Source of the DNA: Hymenopellis radicata
Lineage: Eukaryota; Basidiomycota; Agaricomycetes; Agaricales; Physalacriaceae
Reading direction: 5' to 3'
NCBI GenBank assembly: GCA_015501595.1
Contig: JADNRX010000160.1
Coordinates: forward strand, 54,339 to 118,338
Length of the DNA: 64,000 nucleotides
The notes beneath the pieces were generated by a model. It worked only from the letters and a program-made list of their open reading frames with translations. It made no database searches and was not told the origin of the DNA. Below are positions 46,153 through 57,109 of this stretch, one piece after another (position 1 is the stretch's first letter; every line of letters begins with the position of its first letter). Position numbers and translations under genes: made by a program.

Positions 46153-49100
46153 ATCAGGAAACTGCCTTTGACCTTAAAACATCTCAAAGCAGAGGCCCAT
46201 TCTTGAGGCAGTTGGGCAACTAAAGGACCTCAAGTCTCTTGAGGTACCTCAATACCTGGGGGTCCTGCCTTAAGAGTCCTTGAGTGGCTTCGAGCCGCCT
46301 TGAACAGTCAATATATACATCAACATCTTAAGGCAAGCCAAGGCACCTTGGAGCAGCACCTACAAGTACGGCGTCCTCAAAAGGCTTTAAGATGCATGAT
46401 AGGCCAAGATTTGATGTGTACTTACCTGGTGCACATACCTCGTAGCCGATGTTACAGTGGAGATGTTTCGCCGAGGCGGTGCGCCGCATAAAGATGCGAC
46501 GACCAATACCCTGGTCGAAAAAATTTCCACATGATGAGTAAGTCCACACAGTGTCGAACAGCGATTCCTCGATTGCAGCCTCAGGCCGTAAAGACAACGA
46601 GGTGACATTGGGGACAGGGGTAGCGTGACGCAGCATCGGGCATCTGTGCCCAAGGCAGCGTGCGGACTAGGCCTGCCTATGTCGCGAGCCACGATCCCAA
46701 CGAATATAAATTTATCTGAGAAGACGCCGCAGGAGTCGGTCACGTTTGTGAGCACAGAACACTGTTTCCTGGATATGCTGCCACTGCAAGGGCTTACGCG
46801 ATTATATGTCGTTCCTCCGGCAGATGTGAGTTCTAGTGGCGCGGCGAAGCTGTCGAACATGCTACACCAAACCGAAGAATAAAATAATGCAAGAACAGAG
46901 GAAAGGAGTACTCACGCAGTGCCACCTTCCGAAACATTACTTGTTGGCGACTCGCAGATCAGATTCATCCTGTCCGGTGGGTCCAGGGCGGAAGAAAAAA
47001 GGGAGACGACGGTACCAGCACGTCGTTGAAGGGTAGCGGGGTAGACGAGGCAGGAAATTGGTGAGCCTAGTCCCGGTCACCGTTCGCAGGCAAATTCTTG
47101 AGCGATACCATACCGAAGCGCCGCCGCCAGCAGACAGCGACGTCATTTTCGAATGGATGCTGCCAGTCGTCTGGGCTTACGCGGCAAGTCGTCCTCCAGC
47201 GGTGCACCATTTTTAGGGTTGCGGCGAGTGGGAGATGTGGAGAATATGTCGTCCACGTTGGCGGGGCTTTCTTGTCGTCGAAAATGCCTCATCACTGTAG
47301 CTGTCGTCGCCGTTGTCTGCCAGTGCAGGCGGACATGAATAGAATGCAAAGAAAAAGAAGAAAAAATACGTACCTGCGCGCCCACACTCTCCAGCCTTGC
47401 AGAATGCACCTGCGGGTGCCTCCTAATCCATTGTCGTCGTTCTCCTCTGGAAATATAGAGGAAAATATATGCCTCAAATTGAGGGCTTAGAGAAGTGGAG
47501 GCCTCATCGATGGAGGGCTTACAGCCGGGGCCAAAATCCCAAAGTCATCCATGGCTGTTGGAAGCCGTCGAGTCCGGGGATCCAGAGGTGAGAGAATGAG
47601 AGGGAGGAGGAAGGAGAGGCCCAGGAAAAAATCTGAAGCTGGAGGCGACGTCGTTGTGGTGGTAAGAAAGAAGAGACGACGAGCAAAGAGCTCTGATCGT
47701 GATCCGGCAAATGCCGGATCGTGAACGGAGCATCCTCACGTCGCTCGGAACGACGACGAGGAGCTCGGAGTAGCCAAAGGACCATCGGGATATCTCGCCC
47801 TACATAGTTAACATAAATTCATGCCATTTCCGGAAGCATTGCTGAAAGAAATGGACGGATACTTGCTTACATAGCAAGTATCCCATCCATATCCGTACAC
47901 AACGAGCATCTGGCTTATTGCAACGCACCGGCTGCTCAAAAATTTGCTTGGATTATATACAACATGGTTATATCTGTCTGACTAGAGAACAAATGTGGTC
48001 TACATTGGCCAGATTTAGTGGCGATGGCATGAAACCGTGAACCGGAATAGTGTTCGGATACGATCACTGTTTGGATTTGATCACTCTCCTTCTTACCCTC
48101 GCCATCGACGACCGATCCGCTCAGGACGACCAGAAACGCGCACGGCTATCGACGCCGACGATACTGGAGCCGTTTACGGCACCTGCGACCGACTTTGAGT
48201 CGTCGTCGCATTGTCACAGAGACCGACTTTGCGTCGTCTCTCTGATCAGACTCTCACTCGTTTCTCTGCCCAGACGACGGGCAGCAGATCATTCAAACAC
48301 GTTGGAGCCCAGATCACTGCCAGCAACAGCGCGTCAGCGAGAAACGTTGAAATCAAGATGGGCACCCGCAGCTAGATTCTGCACGGCTCGGAGAGTGTGG
48401 AAATGATGCTACCCGTCTGCTGGCGAGGCAGCGTGCAAGTACGTATTTTCTATTCTTTTCTTTCATTCTATTCACGCCCGCCAGCCTTGCCAGACACGAA
48501 CCCGGAATTCGACGCTCCGCTGTCTGCAGACAAGCGGCGTCACCGGGGTGCCTATTTTTTGGTCGTATCTTACTACTAACTTATCCTCAGTACCAGGTGC
48601 AACGACTTCACACCAAGACAACATCCCCACCACGACAACGCCCTCATCAAGAAAACAGCCCCGCAGGACGCGGACACGATGGTGGAAAAGATCCACTCCA
48701 GACCACGGTCCCGGATTGGACTCTCACTCGTTTCCTCCTCTCACTTCGACCATCACTATGCACGACTTCTTCCCGCCAAACTAGATCCTGGGACAACTGT
48801 TTACCAGCTTCAAGAGCCCCGGCGGCCTCGCTGGACGCATAAGCCCTCCAACGAGGCTGCACATTATCGAGATGATGGCGGCGATAGTACCGGCGCTTTT
48901 CCTATCCAACAAGGCGGCAACGACGGCCGCGTAAGCCCTGGAACAGGCAGCAGACACCAATGTGTATTGGGTCGGGTTAGAGGCGCCGCGTTGTCTGCTG
49001 GCAACGCGGCGCGATTTGGTACGTTTATTTGTTCTGTTTTATTTTTATTTTTAAAAATTGACATCACACCCTCAGGTCACCACCGCCGCCACTTGCAACG

Positions 49101-50342
49101 ACACCAGCCTTGCCCCTCTCAACTAAATTTCCCCAAGTCCGTTTGCCGCCGGCACATGAGGCCACGTCAGCCTCACGTGCCGGTTGGTTTAAATCCTGAT
49201 CGGACGCAGTTGCGACTTGTGCTCTTACCACCACCTACCGGGACTCCTTCTGCGGTGCTGCTGCTCTGCGCACGGCCTGGCATACACAACCGACTCCTCC
49301 GCTCCTATGGCATACTAGTTGGCGGTGCCATCTGCACGTCATCCCCACATACTGCTTGTCCTACGAATGCGCACTACGAGCATGAACGAGACCTCCTGCT
49401 ACACCTCACACTCGACCACGATGACGCCGACGCCCTGATTCACGACGACGATGCTCACACGACGACGATGCCCACACGACGACGATGCCCACACGACGAT
49501 GATTCCCTCTCAACGATGATGCATTCACGACGACAATGCCCTGACTCACGATTACCGCTGCGTTCAAAGCGCAAAGCCTTCCAGGACGAGGACGACCGCT
49601 ATCGAGGATGAGCATCGAGGGACGAGCACTATTGAGGCCCAAGGACGAACAAGAGCATCGACATCACGAGCATAGAGGACCACGACGATGACCGCGAGCT
49701 ACGAGGACCCAACCGATGAGGACCACATATGAGGAGAGACCCTATACGAGGAGAGGACCGCATATGAGGAGTACGAGGATCACATACAACGAGGATACGA
49801 TGATGAACCGGGATCATGCCGCATGCAATAAGGATGAGGACGACAACATATGCGCAAGGCCACCTACCGAGCAGCAGTATTTACTATTCTAAACCATCGT
49901 AGTAGCAGTAGTATTACAGCAGCTTAAGTAGGCCATCCATGTATTGTATCTAGTAAATGCTTAACCCCTTGCACTTGTCTAACAAATTGTTGTGTGCTGC
50001 ATTTCAGGACTGCAGCATTTGATGTTTCCCAGTCACTTTGGAATGTTTTGAAGTGTATTGGTATGCCCTGAGTCTCCCTTCAGTAGCATTAAGGCATCCT
50101 TAAGTGGTCTTGAGTGTGCCTTACAGCAAGAGCAGTATATTAGCTGGCCTTGAGACATCTTACAGGAAGCTTAAGGTTGCTCAGAGGTATCCTGAGGCAA
50201 CTTGAGGCCACTTGAGGCAGCGGTTACCGCCGAACCTGTATTCAAGGCACCTTGCTGGCATTAGTACTTCAGCCACCTCAAGGAGCCTATATGCCCTTAA
50301 GATATCTGAAAATGCCTTGAGGCCTAGACCCATTTTCGTGAT
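46153..50342. mobile_element. Cargo-type element C (ATCAGGAAA termini, 4-bp duplication) inside E4
   Basis: The left end ATCAGGAAACTGCC and the right end read inward ATCACGAAAATGGG resemble element D. GTTC lies at 46149-46152 and 50343-50346. Subterminal zones contain repeated CTTGAGGC / GCCTTAAG motifs. The length is 4190 bp. The interior has exon-like modules ending in GTACGT (48437, 49018), palindromes (47701-47720; GTCTGCAGAC near 48525), and CGACGA-rich low complexity at 49410-49830. A minus-strand stretch at about 46620-46440 (ATPVPNVTSLSLRPEA, FDTVWTYSSCGNFFDQG) looks like a coding remnant of unknown origin. No transposase is visible. Confidence 0.65.
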
Positions 50343-50369
50343 GTTCTCTTTCAGCCTCTTAATTTTTTG

Positions 50370-50680
50370 TCCTTGCTCTATCCTTCGTCCTCGCCGTCAT
50401 ATCACTCTTCGTTGCTTGCATCATCAAGTTTTCTAATCAACAAGCCTCCATATTCTTGCAACAAAAGCTCAAGGTCGCTGACGCCGCTGAGCGCGGTAAG
50501 ATTGTTAATGCTACATGCGCAAGGGGTTTTGACACGATGGCACATCGGTAAGCTAGTGATTTTTTCCCTCGGGTAATACGTCGCTGACCAGTCTGTCAGT
50601 TTGGCAACTGGGCTGTTCAAAGGTGTCTCGAGGCGGCGACAAGAGCGGAGGAGAGGCGCAAAACTGTCGCGTGCATGAGG
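50370..50680 (+). pseudogene. Captured fragment of a PUF (Pumilio-type) RNA-binding protein
   Basis: The plus strand reads SNQQASIFLQQKLKVADAAE and RGKIVNATCARGFDTMAHR. A GTAAGC...CAG intron (50548-50599) follows, then FGNWAVQRCLEAATRAEERR and KTVACMR. Two PUF-type helical repeats are recognisable, the second with the NWAVQR RNA-contacting helix. The exon junction is one base out of phase, and the rest of the repeat array is missing, so it is a fragment. It retains its intron and lies in the cargo half of E4. From 50690 to 51190 there are further coding-like stretches on both strands (for example KALRKGEKESTFIYSSWNMS on plus) that I cannot assign. Confidence 0.8.
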
Positions 50681-51424
50681 AACAGTTAAATTTTATCATC
50701 TCGGTATTGGCTGATTGTCATGCGTAGAGGGTGGATTGTAGAGCTGGCCACCAATTGCTATGGTTGTCACGTTGTTCACAAGGTGCCTGATTGAGAGGAA
50801 GACATCCGCCTGCTGATCGTTTCCGAATTGCTCAGCCTCGGTCCACGCGACCTCGACCTCCCCCGTTGCACCGCTGATGTCGCCTACTATCGTCGCTTCG
50901 CTGGTTCCCACCTGGCTTATGACACGCCGCTCTCCCTTTTCGTCGTTCAAATCATGGCCATTATCAAGCTCCGCGCAGGCAACGAGTTGACGTGTTATAT
51001 GGCCAGGGTATCGACATAGTCAAGAAGGCTCTGAGGAAGGGCGAGAAAGAGAGCACGTTCATTTACTCCTCCTGGAACATGTCTGAACCGTATCTTGTGC
51101 ATATCTATTTGTATTGCGAGCCTGCCGAGTTCAAGGGATTTCACAGCCAATATCAATACGGGCATTACGACGATTCCAGTACGTCTTGAGTGTACATTGA
51201 GTACGGCTTGAGTTTTCTTTTCCAGATCAATAATAATCATGTTTCAATAATGGAATTTAGCTAACTTGAGTAGTTTGAGTAGTACTTGAGTAGAACTCAT
51301 ACTCAACTCATACTCAAACTGGCTCAGACCTAGGATCTTAAGAAATTGCCATCAGGTGGTTGCCCGAGGATACTCGTTGGGCATGAATGGATTTGGGTGA
51401 GTGGAATACTCGAGTTTACTGGAG

Positions 51425-51560
51425 TACTCGACCCGCTCGGCGATCTCGACAATCCGATCCATCTGATCCGTCGATTCGTGGCGGGTCGGATCACATAAGG
51501 ATCACGGATCGGCGCTTTCAGCTACGGGTACTCGCGTGATGGATCGCGGATCTGATCCGG
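51425..51560. repeat. GGATC-rich palindromic repeat, copy 2
   Basis: CGCTCGGCGATCTCGACAATC, then CCGATCCATCTGATCCG, GCGGGTCGGATCACA and ATCGCGGATCTGATCC, and ACGGGTACTCGCG. It is the diverged partner of 38936-39035. From 51563 to 52350 I see no gene. A B-box-like AAGTTCAATTCCC at about 52050 hints at one more degraded tRNA-like sequence. Confidence 0.55.
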
Positions 51561-52599
51561 ATTTGAGTCATTGAGGTCTCTACGAGGTGGTGGTGGTTGG
51601 AGATCAAGATTTGACCATCGATCACTACTCGAATAATCAGACCAAATGATGGAACTCACCTCGGGAGAGCTCTAGAGATGCAACGAAGGCCGTGTTCGCG
51701 CTCGGATGTGTCGGAATGTGTTCTTATAGTGTATTGAAACATCTTTAATTTTTACTCATTTTTGGGTGGTGGAGGAGTCTTACTCGCATCTAAAGTACAG
51801 TATCCTGTTATGAACTGTAAGTATGAAGTGTTGTGAACTGAATTTACTATGAGTCTTATAGTGAAAACAAACATTATTATTGTTATTGAATTTATCAACT
51901 ACCTAAAAGGCCCATCACACTGAATGAAGAGTAATACATTAGCAAAGTCACCTTGCAACTTTTCGGAACTTTTCGGAACTTTTTTGGGCTTTTTTCATAC
52001 AGAAAAGCTGACAAGTGACAAGTAGACCAGCCATGTCCCCGGAGGCCACAAGTTCAATTCCCTGTCATCTCTCCCATCTTGGGATCTTTTTCATTTCGTG
52101 TTGTATGCTACATATAATCATGTATAGTATATTTATACCATAAAATGAGTATTCTAAGGATACGAGAGCCCACTGAGGCAGGTGCAGAAACCCATTTTTG
52201 CCCACAAGCCCAAAAGTCCCAAAAAGGCAATAAGTCGCAGGTCGTCTTGCTGATGTATAACAAAAATTATGGAAGTGAGTGTCGGAGTTCTCAGTTCATA
52301 CTGTATTTCAGAGGCAGGTACTACTATAACGCCTCACGAAGCATAGTAATAAAGTTCTAATGGTACAGCTGCATGATACCCAGTTCAAGTGTGGTGGTCC
52401 CGTGTTCAACTCTTACTAAGTGCCATTTTATTGCTGCCTGACAAGTCTTGACCGATCATAGCCGGTCTTGACTCGGTTATAGTTATGATTAGTTAAAACT
52501 ACTTAACCGGATGTAACTTGACCGGTATGACTGCTTAACCAGTTACAGTTAAGGGTTAAGGGAAATCACTATTTGTGTAACCGGTCCGATCACTAGTTA

Positions 52600-53373
52600 C
52601 TGTAGTATTACTACCATAGGTTTGCATCACAGGTCACGAGGCCTCATGATGTGAACCTAATTGTACTGTACTATTTCGACTATAGGTTCACGGGGTGTGA
52701 CCTGTGACCCCATGAACTTATTTGGTGGCATGTTCACTCTCGCGGAACCTTTGTGATATATGAAAAATAGGTTCACTATAATTTATTCACTATACAGCTG
52801 TTGTAGAAATTCTCAGTACAAAATACATGTAGTCTTTAGAAATCTACTGTTTTAGGTACAAAATATGGTAGAAAGTCTAAAAGAATATCTGAAAACTGCA
52901 AAAAATCAGTCAGAGAGCAAAAATTTCAATAATAGTGAAATTGTGACCATTTTGGGACAAGTTCACTGAGCGAAAATTTAAGTGACCTGCTTATGTAACA
53001 GGTTCATTTTTAGGGCCTGTGACCCGTGACGTGAACCTATGGTCGAAATAGTACAGTAGTTAGTCAGTAGGTTACAGGGCCTTGTGAACATGTCGAAAAT
53101 CAGTTATAAATTTGACTTGATCTAAATTTTGCTTCTTCGGCCCAATTTTAGTAGTTTTTTCTTCTATTTTACTCTATTTATGATGAAAATTGTCTATTTC
53201 TGCTGTTTGCATCTACTTTATAGGTAAAATTAAGCTCAAAAAGCAGAAAGTTAAAAATCTCAATGAACATAATTTTTTTAGGTCACACACTTTTAGCCAG
53301 CATGAACATGTCATTTAACATGTTCATGAGGTCACAGGTCACACCCTGTGAATCTATGGTCGAAATACTACAG
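52600..53373. mobile_element. mariner-type MITE (outer) in S3
   Basis: CTGTAGTATTACTACCATAG on the left and, inverted, CTGTAGTATTTCGACCATAG on the right are flanked by TA at 52598-52599 and 53374-53375. It contains TCACAGGTCAC motifs like those near the ends of the 4.8-kb element at 33313. A second MITE is nested inside. Confidence 0.85.
52666..53056. mobile_element. mariner-type MITE (inner), nested in the outer MITE
   Basis: CTGTACTATTTCGACTATAG and, inverted, CTGTACTATTTCGACCATAG are flanked by TA at 52664-52665 and 53057-53058. It is 391 bp, AT-rich and non-coding, with TGTGACCTGTGACC near one end. Confidence 0.88.
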
Positions 53374-53704
53374 TATGTCAGATTAAGGTTACTTAACCTG
53401 ACTTAACTGGACTTTCGAACCCTAGGCTATGACATCACTTAAGTGATGCCGATACTTATAAATACTCCCAAGTACTTACCACTTATATCTCTCTTTAAGT
53501 AAATCAGATACTAAAATGCTTTGCATAATGTATTTCGTTATTTCAGTAGTTGTTGTGATCTATAACTGATAAATTGAATAAAATACTATAGTAACTTGAA
53601 TACTGTATTCTTATCTTTTATTCTTAATCATAAATATGGAACATTCTATACTACTTACTATATAGCTTTCTGTAGATTTTCTAGACTCCACATTCTTAAA
53701 ACAG

Positions 53705-56700
53705 TTATGTACTCTTTATTATGAGCTGTTTTAGTTGCACTTCCAATTCCTCTGCATCCTTCAGCTGTTCTTGTGCATAATATGTTGCAGCAAGATTTTT
53801 CATAGCTAATAAAGTATCTGAATGATACTCTCCAAGAATATCTTTTCTAAGCTGAAGTACTTGTACTTCCAATTCCTCTGCATCGTTCAATTGTCCTTGT
53901 TCATAATATGTTTTAGCAAGATTTGCCATAGCTTGTAAAGTATCTGGATGACGCTCTCCAAGAATATCTTTTCTGAGCTGAAGTACTTGTACTTTCAATT
54001 CCTCTGCATCGTTTAGTTCTCCTTGCTCTTCATACGTTTCAGCAAGATTTGCCATAGCTAATAAAGTATCTAGATGATGCTCTCCAAGAATATCTTTTCT
54101 AAGCTGAAGTACTTGTACTTCCAATTCTTCTGCATCCTTCAGCTTCTTGCTCTAATATGTTTAGCAAGATTTCCATAGCTCGTAAAGTATCTGGATGACG
54201 CTCTCCAAGAATATCTTTCTAAGCTGAAGTACTTGTACTTCCAATTCTTCTGCATCCTTCAGTCTTCCTTGCTCTTGATATGTTTTAGCAAGATTTGCCA
54301 TAGCTCGTAAAGTATCTGGATGTCGCTCTCCAAGAATATCTTTTCCAAGCTGAAGTACTTGTACTTCTAATTCCTCTGCATCCTTTAGCTGTTCTTGCTC
54401 ATAATATGTTGCAGCAAGACTTGCCATAGCTAATAAAGTATCTGGATGACGCTTTCCAAGAATATCTTTTCTAAGCTGAAGTACTTGTACTTTCAATTCC
54501 TCTGCATCGTTTAGTTGTCCTTGCTCTTCATATGTTTCAGCAAGATTTGCCATAGCTAATAAAGTATCTGAATGATGCTCTCCAAGAATATCTTTTCTAA
54601 GCTGAAGTACTTGTACTTCAATTTCTGTGCATCATTCAGTTGTCCTTGCTCTTGATATATTTCAGCAAGATTTCCCATAGCTTGTAAAGTATCTGGATGA
54701 CGCTCTCCAAGAATATCATTCCTAAGCTGAAGTACTTGTACTGCTAATTTCTCTGCATCATTCAATCGTCCTTGCTCTTGATATGTTTCAGCAAGATTTC
54801 CATAGCTCGTAAAGTATCTGATGATGCTCTCCAAGAATGTCTTTACTTTTTTTAACCAAATTATTCCAACTTCTTCTGCTTTTTGTAAAAGACCTCCCCA
54901 ATTGAAGATTGTCCAAAAATACTTGCATATATTAATTGTTGAGATTTCTGGTTGCCAAACTATCTCTGCATGTTGATATACTATTTCTCTAAATTTGAAA
55001 TCCTTGACTTTGTAGATTTTCACATACTGCAGAACTAAGAATAAGACTTGCAACGTTTGAAGCATTTTTGGCTTTTGTAATTCATTTTTAGCTACAAAAA
55101 TGCAGAATAGGATGAAAAGAAATTGCCTTAGAATTTATATCATAAGTTGCTAAAGATAATTGATAAAGTTCATTAATCACGTTATTAAATATGTTTTTTT
55201 CTTTTTATAAATAGTATAAAATCTATCCATAAATCTGCTACTTCTGCTATAGGTAAAGTCTCATTTTCTATAGTAGAACTCATATCTGATTCTAATGCAT
55301 AAGAAAATATAGCAATTGGAATAGCAGTATGTGATAAAAAGAACATATTTGCATAAATAAATGTGCTGCATGACTAAGTTGTTTAAAACTTAATAAAAAT
55401 GTTGCATAAATTGTTCTTTGATAAGAGTCTTGTCTTTGAAGCTGATCATCATTAATAAAATCAGACTGTTGAGCATAAAATTGCTCAAGATAATTTTCCA
55501 AAGTACAAGTAATATTGCTTCGAATATATGCTCCAGCAGTAGCAATAGCAAGTGCATAATAACCTAACTCTATACAATTTTGAAAGCATACTTGATAGTT
55601 TTCTTCAGTTAATACTATATCAGTCCGCTTTAGCAACAAATCTATGGCATCTTTTTCAGAAAGATCATCACAGTTAATGCGACAATTTGGAGATGCCCAT
55701 TGATCAGAAAGTCGACTAGTAATAAGAATATATCCAAAAATGCACTGAGGAACATATTGTGGAAGTTTGAGATTTGGATCATCTGCATTATCCAAAATTA
55801 TTAACCATCTTTCTTGTAGACAACTCAAATACTCATATACAGGCTTAACCCATTCATCAACCTCTAAAGGCTTTGAATAATCAAGAGGAGCAGCTTGTAT
55901 AAAGTCTGATTTTTCAAGTCCTATAGCTTTTGCTAAGACTTTGAAAGCTGCATTTAAAGTAATATAAGATGCTGCATCAATAAACCATATTTTTTTAAAC
56001 CTGATAATCCATTATATTTAATAACTGAAGAATAAGAAAAAAATATATATACTCACATAGCCTGAGTCTCTGATACAAACTTCAAAGCAATTTGTGTTTT
56101 TCCACTTCCTCCTTTACCGCATAAACTAATAATGCAACCCTTAGAGGCAGATATTTCAAAAATAGATTTAAGCTGAAGCAGAATATCTTGACGCCCAACA
56201 AAATATTGACTTGGAGCATCATATGCTAGCACATGCTGAGCACTGATAAAAGTCTGAGGCTGTAACACTGTCAAACTTTGAATAAGCAAAAAAGTGCTGA
56301 TGCCGATGTCACTCTACAAAATGTAAATGTTAGTACTTCTACAAAGTAAATAATAATTAATTGACATACATTGAATATTTGCATAACAGAATTGAGATCA
56401 CGAGAGCACTGGTCTGCCTTGGCACGCCATGCTTTTCGATTAAATGCACGCTTTACGCGACCAGCATCCTGAAAGTCTAAGTATAATTCCATGATCTATG
56501 TAAAAGTCAATATCTTCTATTCAATAACTTGGAAAACATTGAACCTTGATCATGGCCTTGCGGAGTGAGGTGAAGGCATGACAACCTCAGCAGGCAAAGA
56601 GCCGGGGCCTGAAGTTTGCCTTTCCTTCAGAAAGTTGTTCACACGGGCAATATCACGGAGCGCAGTATCCCAGGCATCTTGGCAGTCATCCATTTCCTTC

Positions 56701-57060
56701 AGTCAATTGTTAATAGTGTCAACATGGAAATGAGAGGATGGCACATACAACTTTCATTGAAACAAGTGTCCCCAACACTCCTGCCACAGCCTTGATGTAG
56801 GGAACCTGCTTAATAGCTTCTCCAGCGTCCTTGATTACAGCAAGCGCCGTGCGCAGATTGTCCGAGATGTCCGCAGGGGACTTGTTCTTGATAGCTTCGC
56901 ACATGACCTCCAGGTCTGCGAGAGTCGCTGGTGGTCGCGGCATTTTGGGGATTTCTTGTGGAAAAGAGGCATTTTTCGATGTCTGTGAAGATGGGTGTCG
57001 AAGGTCAAGAGACGATAAGGCTGTACTGCTGTCGCTCGCGCGTGTGTTCCGTGCTGTCAA
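53705..57060 (-). pseudogene. NB-ARC/TPR STAND (NLR-like) gene with multiple frameshifts
   Basis: The N-terminal exon (ATG at 57060, or at 56943 with MPRPPATLADLEVM) encodes a helical domain with SDNLRTALAVIKDAGEAIKQ and VPYIKAVAGVLGTLVSMK, typical of fungal STAND N-termini. After introns comes the NB-ARC domain: CIISLCGKGGSGKTQIALKF (Walker A, 56110-56150), FKKIWFIDAAS, RWLIILDNADD (Walker B), GYILITSR and LGYYALAIATAGAYI. The C-terminus is about nine kinesin-light-chain-type TPRs (LAETYEEQGQLNDAEELKVQ, VLQLRKDILGERHPDTL) in 126-bp units, 54850-53720. Single-base losses break the TPR array near 54150, 54220, 54620 and 54800-54830, and the N-terminal exon needs a frameshift near 56580. Such proteins act in self/non-self recognition and cell death; this copy is probably inactive. 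Confidence 0.85.
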
Positions 57061-57109
57061 TCCGGCGTCTGCCGGTATCTTTTCCTCCCACCATCACCAG
57101 CTCGGCTGT

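Larger units (their letters stand above)
39716..51362. mobile_element. Cargo element E4, same family as E1, with two nested elements
   Basis: The left end GTAAAACCTGACCGTG and the right end read inward CAACCACCTGATGGC are the two E1 ends in the opposite orientation. CCCGAGG lies at 39709-39715 and 51363-51369. Subterminal ACTCAAG repeats match E1. Subtracting the foldback element (3036 + 7 bp) and element C (4190 + 4 bp) leaves about 4410 bp, close to E1 (4434 bp). The half at 39716-44680 corresponds to E1 6000-8164. The other half differs and includes a PUF-protein fragment. No transposase is visible. Confidence 0.85.
52355..53428 (+). repeat. SINE-like unit S3, split by nested MITEs
   Basis: The head at 52360-52430 has a B-box-like GTGTTCAACTC. 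The body (TAACCGGATG, TTGACCGGTATGA, CCAGTTACAGTTAAGG) is interrupted at 52598. It resumes after 53375 with GATTAAGGTTACTTAACC and ends ACTTTCGAACCCTAGG. Removing the outer MITE with one TA joins ATCACTAGT to TGTCAGATTAAGG. Confidence 0.5.

Noticed and set aside
52010..52080. A fourth SINE-like tRNA-derived head
   Set aside because: Only a B-box-like AAGTTCAATTCCC is visible. There is no convincing A box, body or characteristic end.
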